A program made the position numbers and the translations under genes. Positions 8,297 to 16,726 of a stretch of 64,000 nucleotides of DNA are shown here, one piece after another. The number at the start of each line of letters is the position of its first letter. Positions within the stretch are counted from its first letter, which is position 1. The notes beneath the pieces were generated by a model. That model was not told where the DNA came from, made no database searches, and worked only from the letters and a program-made list of their open reading frames with translations. Source of the DNA: Chloracidobacterium sp. (lineage in GTDB: Bacteria > Acidobacteriota > Blastocatellia > Pyrinomonadales > Pyrinomonadaceae); NCBI GenBank assembly GCA_016711345.1, contig JADJTD010000001.1, positions 2,728,001-2,792,000 on the forward strand, in the 5' to 3' direction.

Positions 8297-8466
8297 GAGC
8301 AAAAGCTCACGCCGAAAGGCGTAGCTCTTAACATTGAAAAGTTTCCGTGCCGGGGAACTAAACGAACGCGGAGAAGTTTGTTCGTCTGGCACACTGCCCT
8401 GCCCTTTGAAAATCCGCCTTTTGCCTACATCTCCGCGAAGGCCTACAGTCTGCCTATCTGATAATC
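8297..8466 (+). ncRNA. Candidate structured RNA or leader between ftsB and the terminator (unidentified)
   Basis: No coding sequence is evident, but complementarity is dense. AGCTCACGCC-GAAA-GGCGTAGCT forms a hairpin at about 8310-8330. GTGCC and GGCAC enclose an ACGAAC/GTTCGT stem at about 8347-8390. The loop of that stem carries GCGGAGA, which is complementary to TCTCCGC about 60 bases further on (near 8430), giving a possible pseudoknot. A strong terminator follows immediately. It might be a free-standing small RNA (a 6S-like RNA was considered but not matched) or a structured 3' UTR. Strand is assumed from the terminator and could be reversed. Confidence 0.25.
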
Positions 8467-8500
8467 GCGGCTTGAGTTCCCAAACTCAGGCCGCACTTCT
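8467..8500. terminator. Strong hairpin terminator between convergent transcripts
   Basis: GCGGCTTGAGTT (8467-8478) pairs with AACTCAGGCCGC (8483-8494) over 12 bp including one G-U, with a 4-base loop, followed by a T-rich tail. It lies between the plus-strand mutase/ftsB unit and the end of the minus-strand polysaccharide operon, whose side is A-rich, so it can serve both. Confidence 0.75.
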
Positions 8501-8524
8501 CTTTTAAATAACTTTTTTTGATTA

Positions 8525-9694
8525 TTACTGCTCGATGAGGCCACTGACCCATTCAGCCCTCGCTTGCCAGGTTCCGGACTGGACGGCGGCTTGTCTTTTG
8601 AGTGCAAGTTCTGGGTCGGTTTCGTTGAGGGCGTCTTCGATGAATTTAATAAATTCGTCGCGACTGCGCGCGATGCGGAGGACGTCGCCCATCGGTTCGT
8701 ATTCGGGCAGCGGCGAGATGACGACTGGTTTGCCAGTCGCGAGGTATTCTCGGACCTTTATCGCCGAACCGTAGCTCGTGAACGCGTGTTCGGTTTCCCA
8801 CGGCAGGACGCAGACATCAAAACCGGCGGCATAATGCGGCAGTTCGTTGTAGGGAACCGACGGGAAGAAATGGACATTCGGGAGACCAGTCAGTTCCGTG
8901 CCGCGAGCTAAGTTGCCGATGAATATCCAGTGCCATTCGGGGCGTTCAACGGACGCTCTTTTTATCAATTCCTGATCCATTAGCCACGGATCTATAGCTC
9001 CAAAATAGCCCAGACGCGGCTGTGGAATCGCGGCTATAGAATGGGGAATGCGGAGTGCGGAATGCGGCGTGCTGACACGCGACCAGTGTTCAAAATCGAC
9101 GGCCTGCTCGAGGAGATAGGATTTTTCGAGGCCGTGAGTGGCCTCGGCCAGCAGCTTGCGGCCGGAGTAGAGAACGATGTCAGCCCTCTCGATCGCATAG
9201 TCGTGCAGGCGGCGAATCGTTTCCGGATTTACGGAGTGATCCTCGGAGTTGGCGTCGTATTTGTCGGACACTTGGTAGATAACACACGATTCGTTCATCT
9301 TGCCAATAACCTCTGCGGCAGTCGGGATCGCTATCCAGAGAACCGGCGCGGACATCTTTTTATTTTTGGCGAGAAGACCGATCTGTAATTCAAGAAGTTT
9401 TTGATTTATCTTTCGTGTCACGGCGTTGCCATAGAAGGGAATCGTCGCCGGCGAAACGACGGTGATGCCTTCGTCGGTTGTGCGGGCAAGCTTGGCGTAG
9501 CTTTTTAGTTTGCGGGTGATCTTGGGCATGATGTCTTTGTGGCCTAGCGAAGGCAGGCCCATTGAGATCGAGTTGACGAAGATCACTTTATTGCCGGCAT
9601 GCGCGAAGATGCGCATCAGGTGGTTTTTGGAATGCGGATGATGATACCACCAATCTTCTCCGCCAAAGCAAATTATTGAACGATCTTTGAGCAC
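8525..9694 (-). CDS. GT4-like glycosyltransferase, last gene of the polysaccharide operon
   Basis: A two-lobed GT-B glycosyltransferase of about 389 residues. The N-terminal lobe opens with IICFGGEDWWYHHPHSK. The C-terminal lobe has the nucleotide-sugar binding pattern (LGYFGAID, WHWIFIGN, VCVLPWE, ALKVREYLATGKPVV-like segment) found in glycosyltransferases of EPS clusters. I chose GTG at 9694, five bases after the stop of the upstream ligase gene, because the family normally starts a few residues before the IICFGG strand; the frame could extend to TTG at 9733 within that gene. The linker between lobes holds PHSALRIPHS, encoded by a short DNA repeat (9044-9072). It probably adds one sugar to the repeat unit; donor and acceptor are unknown. 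Confidence 0.8.
   Translation of the reverse strand: MLKDRSIICFGGEDWWYHHPHSKNHLMRIFAHAGNKVIFVNSISMGLPSLGHKDIMPKITRKLKSYAKLARTTDEGITVVSPATIPFYGNAVTRKINQKLLELQIGLLAKNKKMSAPVLWIAIPTAAEVIGKMNESCVIYQVSDKYDANSEDHSVNPETIRRLHDYAIERADIVLYSGRKLLAEATHGLEKSYLLEQAVDFEHWSRVSTPHSALRIPHSIAAIPQPRLGYFGAIDPWLMDQELIKRASVERPEWHWIFIGNLARGTELTGLPNVHFFPSVPYNELPHYAAGFDVCVLPWETEHAFTSYGSAIKVREYLATGKPVVISPLPEYEPMGDVLRIARSRDEFIKFIEDALNETDPELALKRQAAVQSGTWQARAEWVSGLIEQ
9044..9072. repeat. Tandem GGAATGCGGAGTGC-type repeat inside a coding region
   Basis: Three near-copies of a GAATGCGG/GAGTGCGG heptamer-to-octamer run side by side within the glycosyltransferase gene and are translated as PHSALRIPHS between the two lobes. 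The reading frame is preserved. Confidence 0.5.
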
Positions 9695-9698
9695 AAGA

Positions 9699-11168
9699 TT
9701 ATGCGACGACCTCGACGGGTTGCGGGTTGTCAATTTTTCGAATGATCGCGAGGCTGAAGCCCATTATCACATAAAAAACCATAGCGACTTCGGAATCACC
9801 CCAGTTGTAATGAACCAGTCCACTCGTAAGAAAACCGATTGTGCCGCCGAACGCGCCGAGCAGGATGCCCCGTTCGATCCATTCGAGTTTGTTTTCCCTG
9901 AGCTTGCGCCACAACATTTGTAGATAGATAAACATCCAAATAATCCACGCAATTAATGTCGGGAAGCCGCGTTCGAGAGCGAATTGGAGTGGCGTCGAGT
10001 GCATGTGTCCCATCGGCAAACGCCCGTCATCAAACAAATGCCATTCGCGATAATGATTTTTGATTGAATCCATTCCGACGCCGACAGCCAAGTGTCTTGG
10101 TTTGCTCGTGAGCAGATCAAAGCCCTCGCGCCAAACCGTCAAACGCCAACTCGTCGAGCCGTCCGCGGCGTCAAAAAATCCGACCTGACGTTTTTGCTGT
10201 AGAAAGAACAATCCGCCGACCGCCAACGGTATCGAAATAACCCCGCATATCAAAATTGTCCGGCGGCTTGTTCCGAGCAAGATCATTACCCCTGCCGAGA
10301 TCAAAAACGAAAGCCACGATGCTCGTGTGATCGTAAGAAATAATGCGAGCCCATACGCGGCCAGCGCTACGATTAAGAGAATACGGTTTCGCGAAAATAT
10401 CTTTCCGTTCAGAGCGACAAATAAACCAAGAGCAAGCGACGCGATCAATTGCAGTACTTCGGCAAATGTAACGTAATGTCCGTAAAATCCTGCCGCCCGA
10501 GTGTCACGTCCGCGTGACCATTTGAGAATACCAAGATCGCTGAACGTAAAGTTTGCGGAATTAAGAGCAAAAGTTTTGATGAGCTCGTGACGATAGATCG
10601 TGATCGAAGATGAGCCTTCGATCGAATGCTGCGAGATCGCTGTATAAAGGTCTTCAGGCGAACTTATGCTGATGCCGTTCGCCTTGAGGACCGTGTCGCC
10701 TGTTTCTACGCCGGCTTGCTTCAGAGGACTATTAATGGACAGACTCTGGAGTTTGAGATTTTTGCCGACAGCAAGTGTGGCAAAAGTATAAATGCATGAA
10801 GCGAAACACGAGACCAGTAGTATAGCAAAGAGACGGTGAAGTTGTCGGCGAGTTGTGGTGTATTCGGAGACGAGATAAACAATTGTGACCAACGAGACCG
10901 GCACCATTTTTCGCAATGAAATTTCCTGATCGTACGAGAAAATGGAAGAAACAAGCGTCAAGCCGACGAAGACAAGCACGGCCAGATCAAATGGCACACG
11001 ACGCAATCTTGAGCGAACAAAAATGAGTCGTATCAGCCAAAATAGAAGAGCGAGAGACCAAGCTGTCTGAGTAGCGGCGATCGAGATCGGAGCGGACAGA
11101 GCGATAAGGAATAAAGATGCCTGCAAGCTTAGTGTGCTAAATTTTTCGCCGTTCGAGATCTGGTTCAT
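9699..11168 (-). CDS. O-antigen ligase/polymerase-like membrane protein with an embedded PDZ domain
   Basis: A 489-residue polytopic membrane protein with about ten hydrophobic segments. The Wzy_C/O-antigen-ligase signature region (RAAGFYGHYVTFAE, then TRASWLSF and the large loop with GMGHMHSTPLQFALERG-like residues) indicates joining or polymerising lipid-linked glycan units at the periplasmic face. Between the fourth and fifth membrane helices, residues about 138-200 form a soluble insert (SINSPLKQAGVETGDTVLKA, then DLYTAIS and a closing ITIYRHE strand) with the layout of a PDZ domain. I chose ATG at 11168 because it overlaps the upstream stop as ATGA; an in-frame start 30 bases earlier lies inside the previous gene. 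A PDZ insert is unusual for this family and suggests peptide or partner binding in the periplasm. Confidence 0.8.
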   Translation of the reverse strand: MNQISNGEKFSTLSLQASLFLIALSAPISIAATQTAWSLALLFWLIRLIFVRSRLRRVPFDLAVLVFVGLTLVSSIFSYDQEISLRKMVPVSLVTIVYLVSEYTTTRRQLHRLFAILLVSCFASCIYTFATLAVGKNLKLQSLSINSPLKQAGVETGDTVLKANGISISSPEDLYTAISQHSIEGSSSITIYRHELIKTFALNSANFTFSDLGILKWSRGRDTRAAGFYGHYVTFAEVLQLIASLALGLFVALNGKIFSRNRILLIVALAAYGLALFLTITRASWLSFLISAGVMILLGTSRRTILICGVISIPLAVGGLFFLQQKRQVGFFDAADGSTSWRLTVWREGFDLLTSKPRHLAVGVGMDSIKNHYREWHLFDDGRLPMGHMHSTPLQFALERGFPTLIAWIIWMFIYLQMLWRKLRENKLEWIERGILLGAFGGTIGFLTSGLVHYNWGDSEVAMVFYVIMGFSLAIIRKIDNPQPVEVVA

Positions 11169-11983
11169 TTTTTTGTTTCGCACAGCACGGCTATACATTC
11201 GCGGCTAGTCTTTGAAAGCGCAAAGGCAAGAGAAATAAACGGGTAAAATAAAATGAACTTGTCCTTACCTGCGGGCGAATAATTGTAAAGATCTTCCTTG
11301 ATTATCTTTAGGCCGCTCAGCTGAGCAAGGTCACGCATTTCAGCGAGCGTAAATTCATGGTGATGGCCGATAAACGGCGCTTCGGATAAGTAGATGTCAG
11401 AAACATTTACCAGCGGAGTTAACCCGAAGAGAAACCGGATGCGTTTTGGCAAATACGCTATGTTTGGAGCTTCAAAATAAATATGGCCTTTTCCAGCAGT
11501 GATGTGCTTTAAGTTATCTACAAGAGTTTTAAGCGAATGAGGGTAATGTTCAAGCACTGCCATCACGGTGACGAGATCAAATTTCTGCGGCAGATTGGCG
11601 TCAGGAACAAAGGGGTCGTAATCGAAGATCTTGACACCGCTTTGGGTTATATGCTCAAAAAGCGGCGTGAAAGATTCGCCGTAAAATTTCAAAGTCTCGG
11701 TCATTGAGACGTCAAATCCCAATTTTTTTGCAGTAACCGGCCAAACGCCCCAAAATCCACCGACATCGCACACAGTCTTTCCGCCGGTTTCTATCAGTGA
11801 GCAATAGGCCTTATAAAACCGAACAGAAGAAGCCTGCAGATAACCAAGAAAATCCATTCGTCCGGGAGCCCAAGCTATACAGTGTTTCGCAATGTCGGCC
11901 TGCATTTTTTCATTCCAATGCAGCCAAATTTCGTCAACGGACGATTGATAGACAGAATCGAATTCGGTAAACGAAAGTTTCAT
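11165..11983 (-). CDS. SAM-dependent methyltransferase (class I) in the polysaccharide operon
   Basis: A 272-residue protein with a Rossmann-type SAM-binding motif (VCDVGGFWG, 71-79), a following acidic region, and VMAVLEHYPHS as motif IV region, then a FEAPN strand typical of Methyltransf_23-like enzymes. The C-terminal part (HHHEFTLAEMRDLAQLSGL) is the usual receptor-helix segment. The second half of motif I is atypical (GGFWG rather than GCGTG), so activity should not be taken for granted. It overlaps the downstream ligase by ATGA. The likely target is a sugar or lipid-linked intermediate of the polymer made by this operon. Confidence 0.75.
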   Translation of the reverse strand: MKLSFTEFDSVYQSSVDEIWLHWNEKMQADIAKHCIAWAPGRMDFLGYLQASSVRFYKAYCSLIETGGKTVCDVGGFWGVWPVTAKKLGFDVSMTETLKFYGESFTPLFEHITQSGVKIFDYDPFVPDANLPQKFDLVTVMAVLEHYPHSLKTLVDNLKHITAGKGHIYFEAPNIAYLPKRIRFLFGLTPLVNVSDIYLSEAPFIGHHHEFTLAEMRDLAQLSGLKIIKEDLYNYSPAGKDKFILFYPFISLAFALSKTSRECIAVLCETKK

Positions 11984-12002
11984 AACTTATGCGATGAAAG
12001 CA

Positions 12003-12782
12003 TCAATTCTTGTCCGCAGAAATTGGTCTGAGAGCAAAAAACCAGCCGCTCGAAAATGTCATCGGAAGCATATTTGCAATTTTTGCGTTCCAATCAATAA
12101 AGCCCGGAATACGCCCGATACTATAGCTTGCAAACGGGCCGGAAACTAAGGTCGAGGCACATTCATTTACTACCATAAGGCCGCAGGAGTTAAACATCGT
12201 CAGAAGACGCTGTTTTGTGAAAAACTGGATATGGCCGTTTTCTGCGTTTTCGGTGCTTGGCATTTCATGTCTGGAAATTTTTCCTGCCACTCGCTGCGTT
12301 TTTAGTTTATCGACCAAACGCTCAAATCCAAGCGTGCGGAAAACCCAGCTATCCCATTCGAATTCACCGTAGCCGTTTGGGACAGTGATGATGACTAGGC
12401 CGTCGTCGCGCAGTTGCAGCAGCGAGGCTTTTAAGAGCTTTTCGGGCTCGTCGACATGCTCAAGAACTTCGGAAAGTATAACTACTTCGAACGGTTCGGC
12501 ATCGAGGTCTTCGATAGTGCCGCAGATGAAACTCGCATTTGAAATACCATCTGAAAGTTCGCGAGCCTTTGCGATTGAAGGTTCGTGCGTGTCGGTGCCC
12601 GTGAGCCGGTAGCCGCGACGGGCGAGAGGCAGTCCAAGCTGAGTGGCTGAACCGCAACCGACATCCAAAATTCGCAGTTCAGACGGAGCCTTGCCGGGAA
12701 ATCCGGCCTCGATAGCTGCACATACAAAACGCAGCCGTTTTGCATAGCCCCAGAGATTTTCTTTTAATTCAATATCGGTCAT
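12003..12782 (-). CDS. SAM-dependent methyltransferase (Methyltransf_11/23 type)
   Basis: A 259-residue protein with a standard motif I (ILDVGCGSA, 38-46), the ribose-binding acidic residue in LTGTDTHEP, and VVILSEVLEHVDEPEKLL as motif IV. A C-terminal hydrophobic stretch (SSGWFFAL) ends the protein. It starts two bases after the flippase stop codon, with 19 bases between its own stop and the next start, so it is part of the same operon. It probably methylates a sugar or the terminal residue of the glycan; O-methylation can terminate chain growth in known polysaccharides, but this is only a possibility here. Confidence 0.8.
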   Translation of the reverse strand: MTDIELKENLWGYAKRLRFVCAAIEAGFPGKAPSELRILDVGCGSATQLGLPLARRGYRLTGTDTHEPSIAKARELSDGISNASFICGTIEDLDAEPFEVVILSEVLEHVDEPEKLLKASLLQLRDDGLVIITVPNGYGEFEWDSWVFRTLGFERLVDKLKTQRVAGKISRHEMPSTENAENGHIQFFTKQRLLTMFNSCGLMVVNECASTLVSGPFASYSIGRIPGFIDWNAKIANMLPMTFSSGWFFALRPISADKN

Positions 12783-12784
12783 TC

Positions 12785-14128
12785 TTATTCAGCGGCTTTG
12801 TGCAATTTCAAGAGGCCGCGAAATTCTTCGCTGCGAAGCAGAAATGATTCGGAAAATATTTTTCCGGTCTGTTTTCGAAAGTAGATCGCGACCAGAACAA
12901 ACATCATCATATAAGAGATACTCGAAACGACCGCAGCGGCGTATGCTCCGTAAAGAGGCACGAAAATGAGATTGAGCACAACATTTACCGCCATTGTGAA
13001 AACCCAAAAAAATGGGATGGCCTTTGGCAGTCCGATGCTGCTGAAATACTGCACCTGCACAGTTTCAATGCCCAAAAAATAGACACCGGGCAAAAGTATC
13101 AGAACCAGAAATGGCACATCCGAAAAGGCCTGGCCATACAATAGCGGAAGCAGAAAAGCCGGCAGAATAACGGCGAGACAAACTGCAAACATGATCAAAA
13201 CTGCGTGACGCGTGACGCGGCAGGTCATATCGGCACTTGCTTCGCGTGCTTCGGTAACGCGAGGAAAGAGAACGGTCGAGATTACACCGGGAACCATCAT
13301 CATTAGGGTTCCGACTTGGCTGGCTACTGCATAGACGCCCGCTTCGGCACTGCTGCGAAAATAATTCACCAGCAGTAGATCAGCGCGCAGAATTATCACT
13401 GATGAGGCCATCGCAATATAGAACTTTGAGCCGAATCGAAGCATTTCAGCCATCAGCGGCTTGTCGAAACGAAGGCTAATTGCTTGTGTGGTTTTCGAGG
13501 AGCGAAACAAAACCGGAAGGACTAGGAGGCTCAGAATTGCTGTAGTCGCGGCGTTCGCCGAGACGAGAGCAAACAGCCCGAAGCCAAATAGACCAAGCAG
13601 GACGAGCGGATTAACGAACAGTAACGACTGCGACAAAAGATCGAGCACATTATATCGTTTGATGTCGCCCAAGCCGAGAAACGCCGCGAGGCAAAACAAA
13701 GTCAGAAGTTGAAAGGGAAGCGAAAGAGCGACTATCGTTACCAACTGAATCGGAATATCACCAAAAAGTCCGGGTTTAACAAATGTCAGAACGATGATGC
13801 CAAGTGCGAGAATCGCTCCGACGACAAAAGCAAAGGTAACGGCATTTGTCATCACCGCTTTCATCCTAGGCCGGTCGCGGGCAACGAGATAGGTTATTGC
13901 CGACGATAGTCCGATGCCGCCAAAACTGATCGCCAGCAGCGACATTACATTAAGTGACGCCAATATGCCGACGCTTGCCGCACCGAGCCAGCGGGCGACG
14001 ATAACGCCGGCTAGCATGCTGCCGCCCGCAATTGTGATCTTTGCTCCGAGCGTCCAAGCGACCTGATGAGAAAAACGCTGGCGAGGTATCGCAGCTTCGG
14101 TCTCAATTATGTTGGAATCTATTTTCAA
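12785..14128 (-). CDS. Polysaccharide flippase (Wzx/MOP superfamily)
   Basis: An approximately 447-residue membrane protein with about 12-14 hydrophobic helices. The first (VAWTLGAKITIAGGSMLAG) and the RYNVLDLLSQ and FYIAMASSVIILRADLLLVNY segments match Polysacc_synt/MOP exporters that move lipid-linked glycan units across the inner membrane. The open frame extends upstream to 14308, but those residues are hydrophilic, out of family and lie inside the methyltransferase gene. The first plausible start after that gene's stop (14134) is TTG at 14128, with ATT at 14131 as alternative. No ribosome-binding site is seen, so translation is probably coupled to the gene upstream. Confidence 0.8.
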   Translation of the reverse strand: MKIDSNIIETEAAIPRQRFSHQVAWTLGAKITIAGGSMLAGVIVARWLGAASVGILASLNVMSLLAISFGGIGLSSAITYLVARDRPRMKAVMTNAVTFAFVVGAILALGIIVLTFVKPGLFGDIPIQLVTIVALSLPFQLLTLFCLAAFLGLGDIKRYNVLDLLSQSLLFVNPLVLLGLFGFGLFALVSANAATTAILSLLVLPVLFRSSKTTQAISLRFDKPLMAEMLRFGSKFYIAMASSVIILRADLLLVNYFRSSAEAGVYAVASQVGTLMMMVPGVISTVLFPRVTEAREASADMTCRVTRHAVLIMFAVCLAVILPAFLLPLLYGQAFSDVPFLVLILLPGVYFLGIETVQVQYFSSIGLPKAIPFFWVFTMAVNVVLNLIFVPLYGAYAAAVVSSISYMMMFVLVAIYFRKQTGKIFSESFLLRSEEFRGLLKLHKAAE

Positions 14129-14133
14129 AATGT

Positions 14134-14790
14134 CTATTCTGGTTTGCGGCCCGTTGCTGCCAAAAAGAATCCCGCAAATGGCGCGATCGCCGGCACAGGC
14201 CTGCAATGAAATTTGCGTATGTTCAAAGTAGCTGGAGCGAACAAACTCCGCAGCGTTTTCGCCGTGTAAAAATCTATATGAACAGGATCTTGGCTGTTTT
14301 CGATCCACAATTTCCAGTCACGGCCATGCTGTAGAATGCGCAGCAGCGTAAAATAAGAGAATAACGCATAAACCTGAATATTGAAGCGTCCGCCCGGCCG
14401 TAAAACCCGAAATATCTCGTCAACGACAAGACGCGGCCTGTCGATATGATGCAGAACGCCATGCGAGTAAACATAATCAAACGAGCCATCGGCAAACGGC
14501 AGCGAAGTCGCCTCGGCCTGTCCAACCGCGGCGAGCGATCCGACGCGTTCACGGGCGAGTCGCAGATGTTCGGGAGTAATGTCGATACCAACGGCGCGTG
14601 CCCCGTGTTTGGCAAATTGCAGCAGGTCGCAGCCTGTACCGCAGCCGATCTCCAAAACTTTTTCGCCGTTGTGATGCTTGAACTCAGCAGCTTCTTGAAG
14701 CCATGGATAAATGCCATAGCGTTCCTCCTCCGAGATAAACAGAGGGGTTTTATTCCAATGGTCGATAGCTAGCTGTGAAGAGGATGTCAT
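14134..14790 (-). CDS. SAM-dependent methyltransferase (Methyltransf_11)
   Basis: A 218-residue class I methyltransferase. Motif I is VLEIGCGTGCD (45-55), the acidic residue after beta2 is in AVGIDITPEHL, and motif IV reads YVYSHGVLHHIDRP. A hydrophobic C-terminal stretch follows (VPAIAPFAGFFLA). It begins three bases after the asnB stop codon and its own stop is six bases before the inferred flippase start, so it is in the middle of the operon. As with the other two methyltransferases, the target is unknown but probably belongs to the polysaccharide. Confidence 0.8.
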   Translation of the reverse strand: MTSSSQLAIDHWNKTPLFISEEERYGIYPWLQEAAEFKHHNGEKVLEIGCGTGCDLLQFAKHGARAVGIDITPEHLRLARERVGSLAAVGQAEATSLPFADGSFDYVYSHGVLHHIDRPRLVVDEIFRVLRPGGRFNIQVYALFSYFTLLRILQHGRDWKLWIENSQDPVHIDFYTAKTLRSLFAPATLNIRKFHCRPVPAIAPFAGFFLAATGRKPE

Positions 14791-14793
14791 GTT

Positions 14794-16725
14794 TTATTTT
14801 GGATCGATCCAATGTTCATACCAAAGACTTAAATTCAGCAAAGCCCACAAATGAAAACTCCAATCGGAATGTCCGCTGCGATGTTGCGCGAGCATTTGCT
14901 CGACAAAATCACGGTTGAAGTAATCACGCTTCCAGATCGGAGAATTCATTAGACTGTCAGTGTATTCTTTGCCAGTTGCGGTACGAAACCACTCGCGGAT
15001 CGGAGCACCAAAACCACGTTTTTTTGCGTAAAGCAGATCGTGTGGCAAGATCGATTCGAGGGCGCGTTTCAGAATGTGCTTACCTGTTTTGCCATGCACT
15101 TTTAAATTGCTCGGCAATCCCATCGTGTATTCGACAAGATGATGATCGAGAAACGGAACTCTAGCTTCGACAGAAGTCGCCATTGTGATCTTATCGACGC
15201 GCATCAGCAGTAATTCGGGAAGGCGCAGTTTCAATTCGAGATACGTCATTCGCGAAAGCATGTCAGACAAAGGACGTTCGTTTTCGATATGGTTGAGATA
15301 TTTCTCAACAGTCGCTAATGACGAATGGCGGTTCAAGCTTGAACGCATTCGTTGCGAAAGTAAGCTGGGTTTTATCGATTCGTCGTAAACAACCGCTCCG
15401 CCCCAGAACATCGGCTCGCCTTTTTCGAGCCGTCGTGCGAGTTCGATCAAAAGTTTTTGCTTTCCTGAAGTGTTAAGAAGCTTGCGGGCCGAACTTCCAA
15501 CTGCCTTTCGAAAGATAGACGGAGCTCGTTCAGCATAACGCCAAAATCCGTCGTACATTCGTATGTTTCGGACATAATTCTCGTAGCCCGAGAATATCTC
15601 GTCAGCACCTTCGCCAACTTGCACGACCGTTGTTCCCGAATCCCGCGCGAGTTTTGATACATAAAACAGCGGGACGCAGACAGGGTCGGCGATCGGTTCA
15701 TCCTGGTGGAAAACAAGTTCCGGCAGAAAGTCGTTAAATTCTTTATCGCCGATCATGACTTCGTGATGATTTGTATTGTAAATCTTGGCAATGCGACGAG
15801 CCTGTTCGAGTTCGTTGAGGTATGTATGATCTTGAAAGCCGACCGTAAATGTATCTACAGGACGGTCCATCAATTCGGACATCACGGCAACATTTGCGCT
15901 CGAATCGACGCCTCCCGACAGAAAAACTCCGAACGGAACGTCGGACATCATTCGTTTCTTTATCGACGCACGAAGCAGCCGCAAAATCTCATCCATATGC
16001 TCGGCTTCGGTGCGTTTTGGAATGTCATTCGGCGGTAATGCATCCCAATACTGATCAATCTTGACGTCGCCTTTGCGGTTAATAATTAGACGATGGCCCG
16101 CGGGCAGTTTTTGAATGTCCTTAAACAGTGTCTGCGGCGCGGGCGTCGTTAAAAATGTCAGGTAATCGGACAGTGCACTTTCATCTACGTCACGCTCGAC
16201 ATCCGGATGAGCGAGGATCGCTTTTATCTCAGACGCAAAAATAATGCGGCCGTTTTTGACGTAAAAATACAAAGGCTTGACGCCCATGCGATCTCGATAG
16301 AGAGAAAGCTCTTCTTGTTGTTCGTCCCACAACGCGATGCCGAAATCGCCTTCGATCTCGTGGACAAAATCTATGCCTTTCTCTTCGTAAAGATGGATGA
16401 TCGTTTCGGAATCGGTCTTTGATCTATATGCATGGCCACGCTTTTCAAGATCAAGTCTCAAGTCAGCGTGGTTATATATCTCGCCGTTAAAAACCAGCCA
16501 AATGTTTCGCGATTCACAGCCGCGCATCGGCTGGTGTCCGGCGGCAGAAAGATCGATGATCGACAGCCGCCGAAATCCAAACGCTCCTTTGCCGTTATCA
16601 AAAATATGAGCGCCTGTATCGTCCGGTCCGCGATGCGGCATCGTGTCGCGCATCGCTTCGACTAGCGGCAACTCAATGCGGCCTTCACTCGACGCATATT
16701 CCCAAATTCCGACAATTCCGCACAT
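14794..16725 (-). CDS. asnB: Asparagine synthase-like glutamine amidotransferase (AsnB family)
   Basis: 643 residues with an N-terminal class II glutaminase domain and a C-terminal ATP-dependent synthetase domain. The start is set by the catalytic cysteine, which must be residue 2: ATG at 16725 gives M-C2-G-I-V-G. An upstream in-frame start would bury it. HRGPDD near 31-36 and FNGEIYN near 79-85 are glutaminase motifs; SGGVDSS at 270-276 is the ATP-pyrophosphatase loop. It starts one base after the heparinase-like stop codon. In exopolysaccharide clusters such enzymes are thought to amidate uronic acids or other carboxylates instead of making free asparagine; that is my preferred role here. 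Confidence 0.85.
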   Translation of the reverse strand: MCGIVGIWEYASSEGRIELPLVEAMRDTMPHRGPDDTGAHIFDNGKGAFGFRRLSIIDLSAAGHQPMRGCESRNIWLVFNGEIYNHADLRLDLEKRGHAYRSKTDSETIIHLYEEKGIDFVHEIEGDFGIALWDEQQEELSLYRDRMGVKPLYFYVKNGRIIFASEIKAILAHPDVERDVDESALSDYLTFLTTPAPQTLFKDIQKLPAGHRLIINRKGDVKIDQYWDALPPNDIPKRTEAEHMDEILRLLRASIKKRMMSDVPFGVFLSGGVDSSANVAVMSELMDRPVDTFTVGFQDHTYLNELEQARRIAKIYNTNHHEVMIGDKEFNDFLPELVFHQDEPIADPVCVPLFYVSKLARDSGTTVVQVGEGADEIFSGYENYVRNIRMYDGFWRYAERAPSIFRKAVGSSARKLLNTSGKQKLLIELARRLEKGEPMFWGGAVVYDESIKPSLLSQRMRSSLNRHSSLATVEKYLNHIENERPLSDMLSRMTYLELKLRLPELLLMRVDKITMATSVEARVPFLDHHLVEYTMGLPSNLKVHGKTGKHILKRALESILPHDLLYAKKRGFGAPIREWFRTATGKEYTDSLMNSPIWKRDYFNRDFVEQMLAQHRSGHSDWSFHLWALLNLSLWYEHWIDPK

Positions 16726-16726
16726 A

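Noticed and set aside
8297..8500. SRP RNA, RNase P RNA or tmRNA between ftsB and the glycan operon
   Set aside because: The conserved GGAAG/GCAG loop of SRP RNA, the RNase P core and the tmRNA tRNA-like ends were not found; the region is too short for the last two. A 6S-like RNA could not be confirmed by eye.
14129..14308. N-terminal extension of the flippase to 14308
   Set aside because: Those 60 residues overlap the methyltransferase gene, are hydrophilic and Cys/Arg-rich, and do not fit the MOP family, which begins at its first membrane helix.
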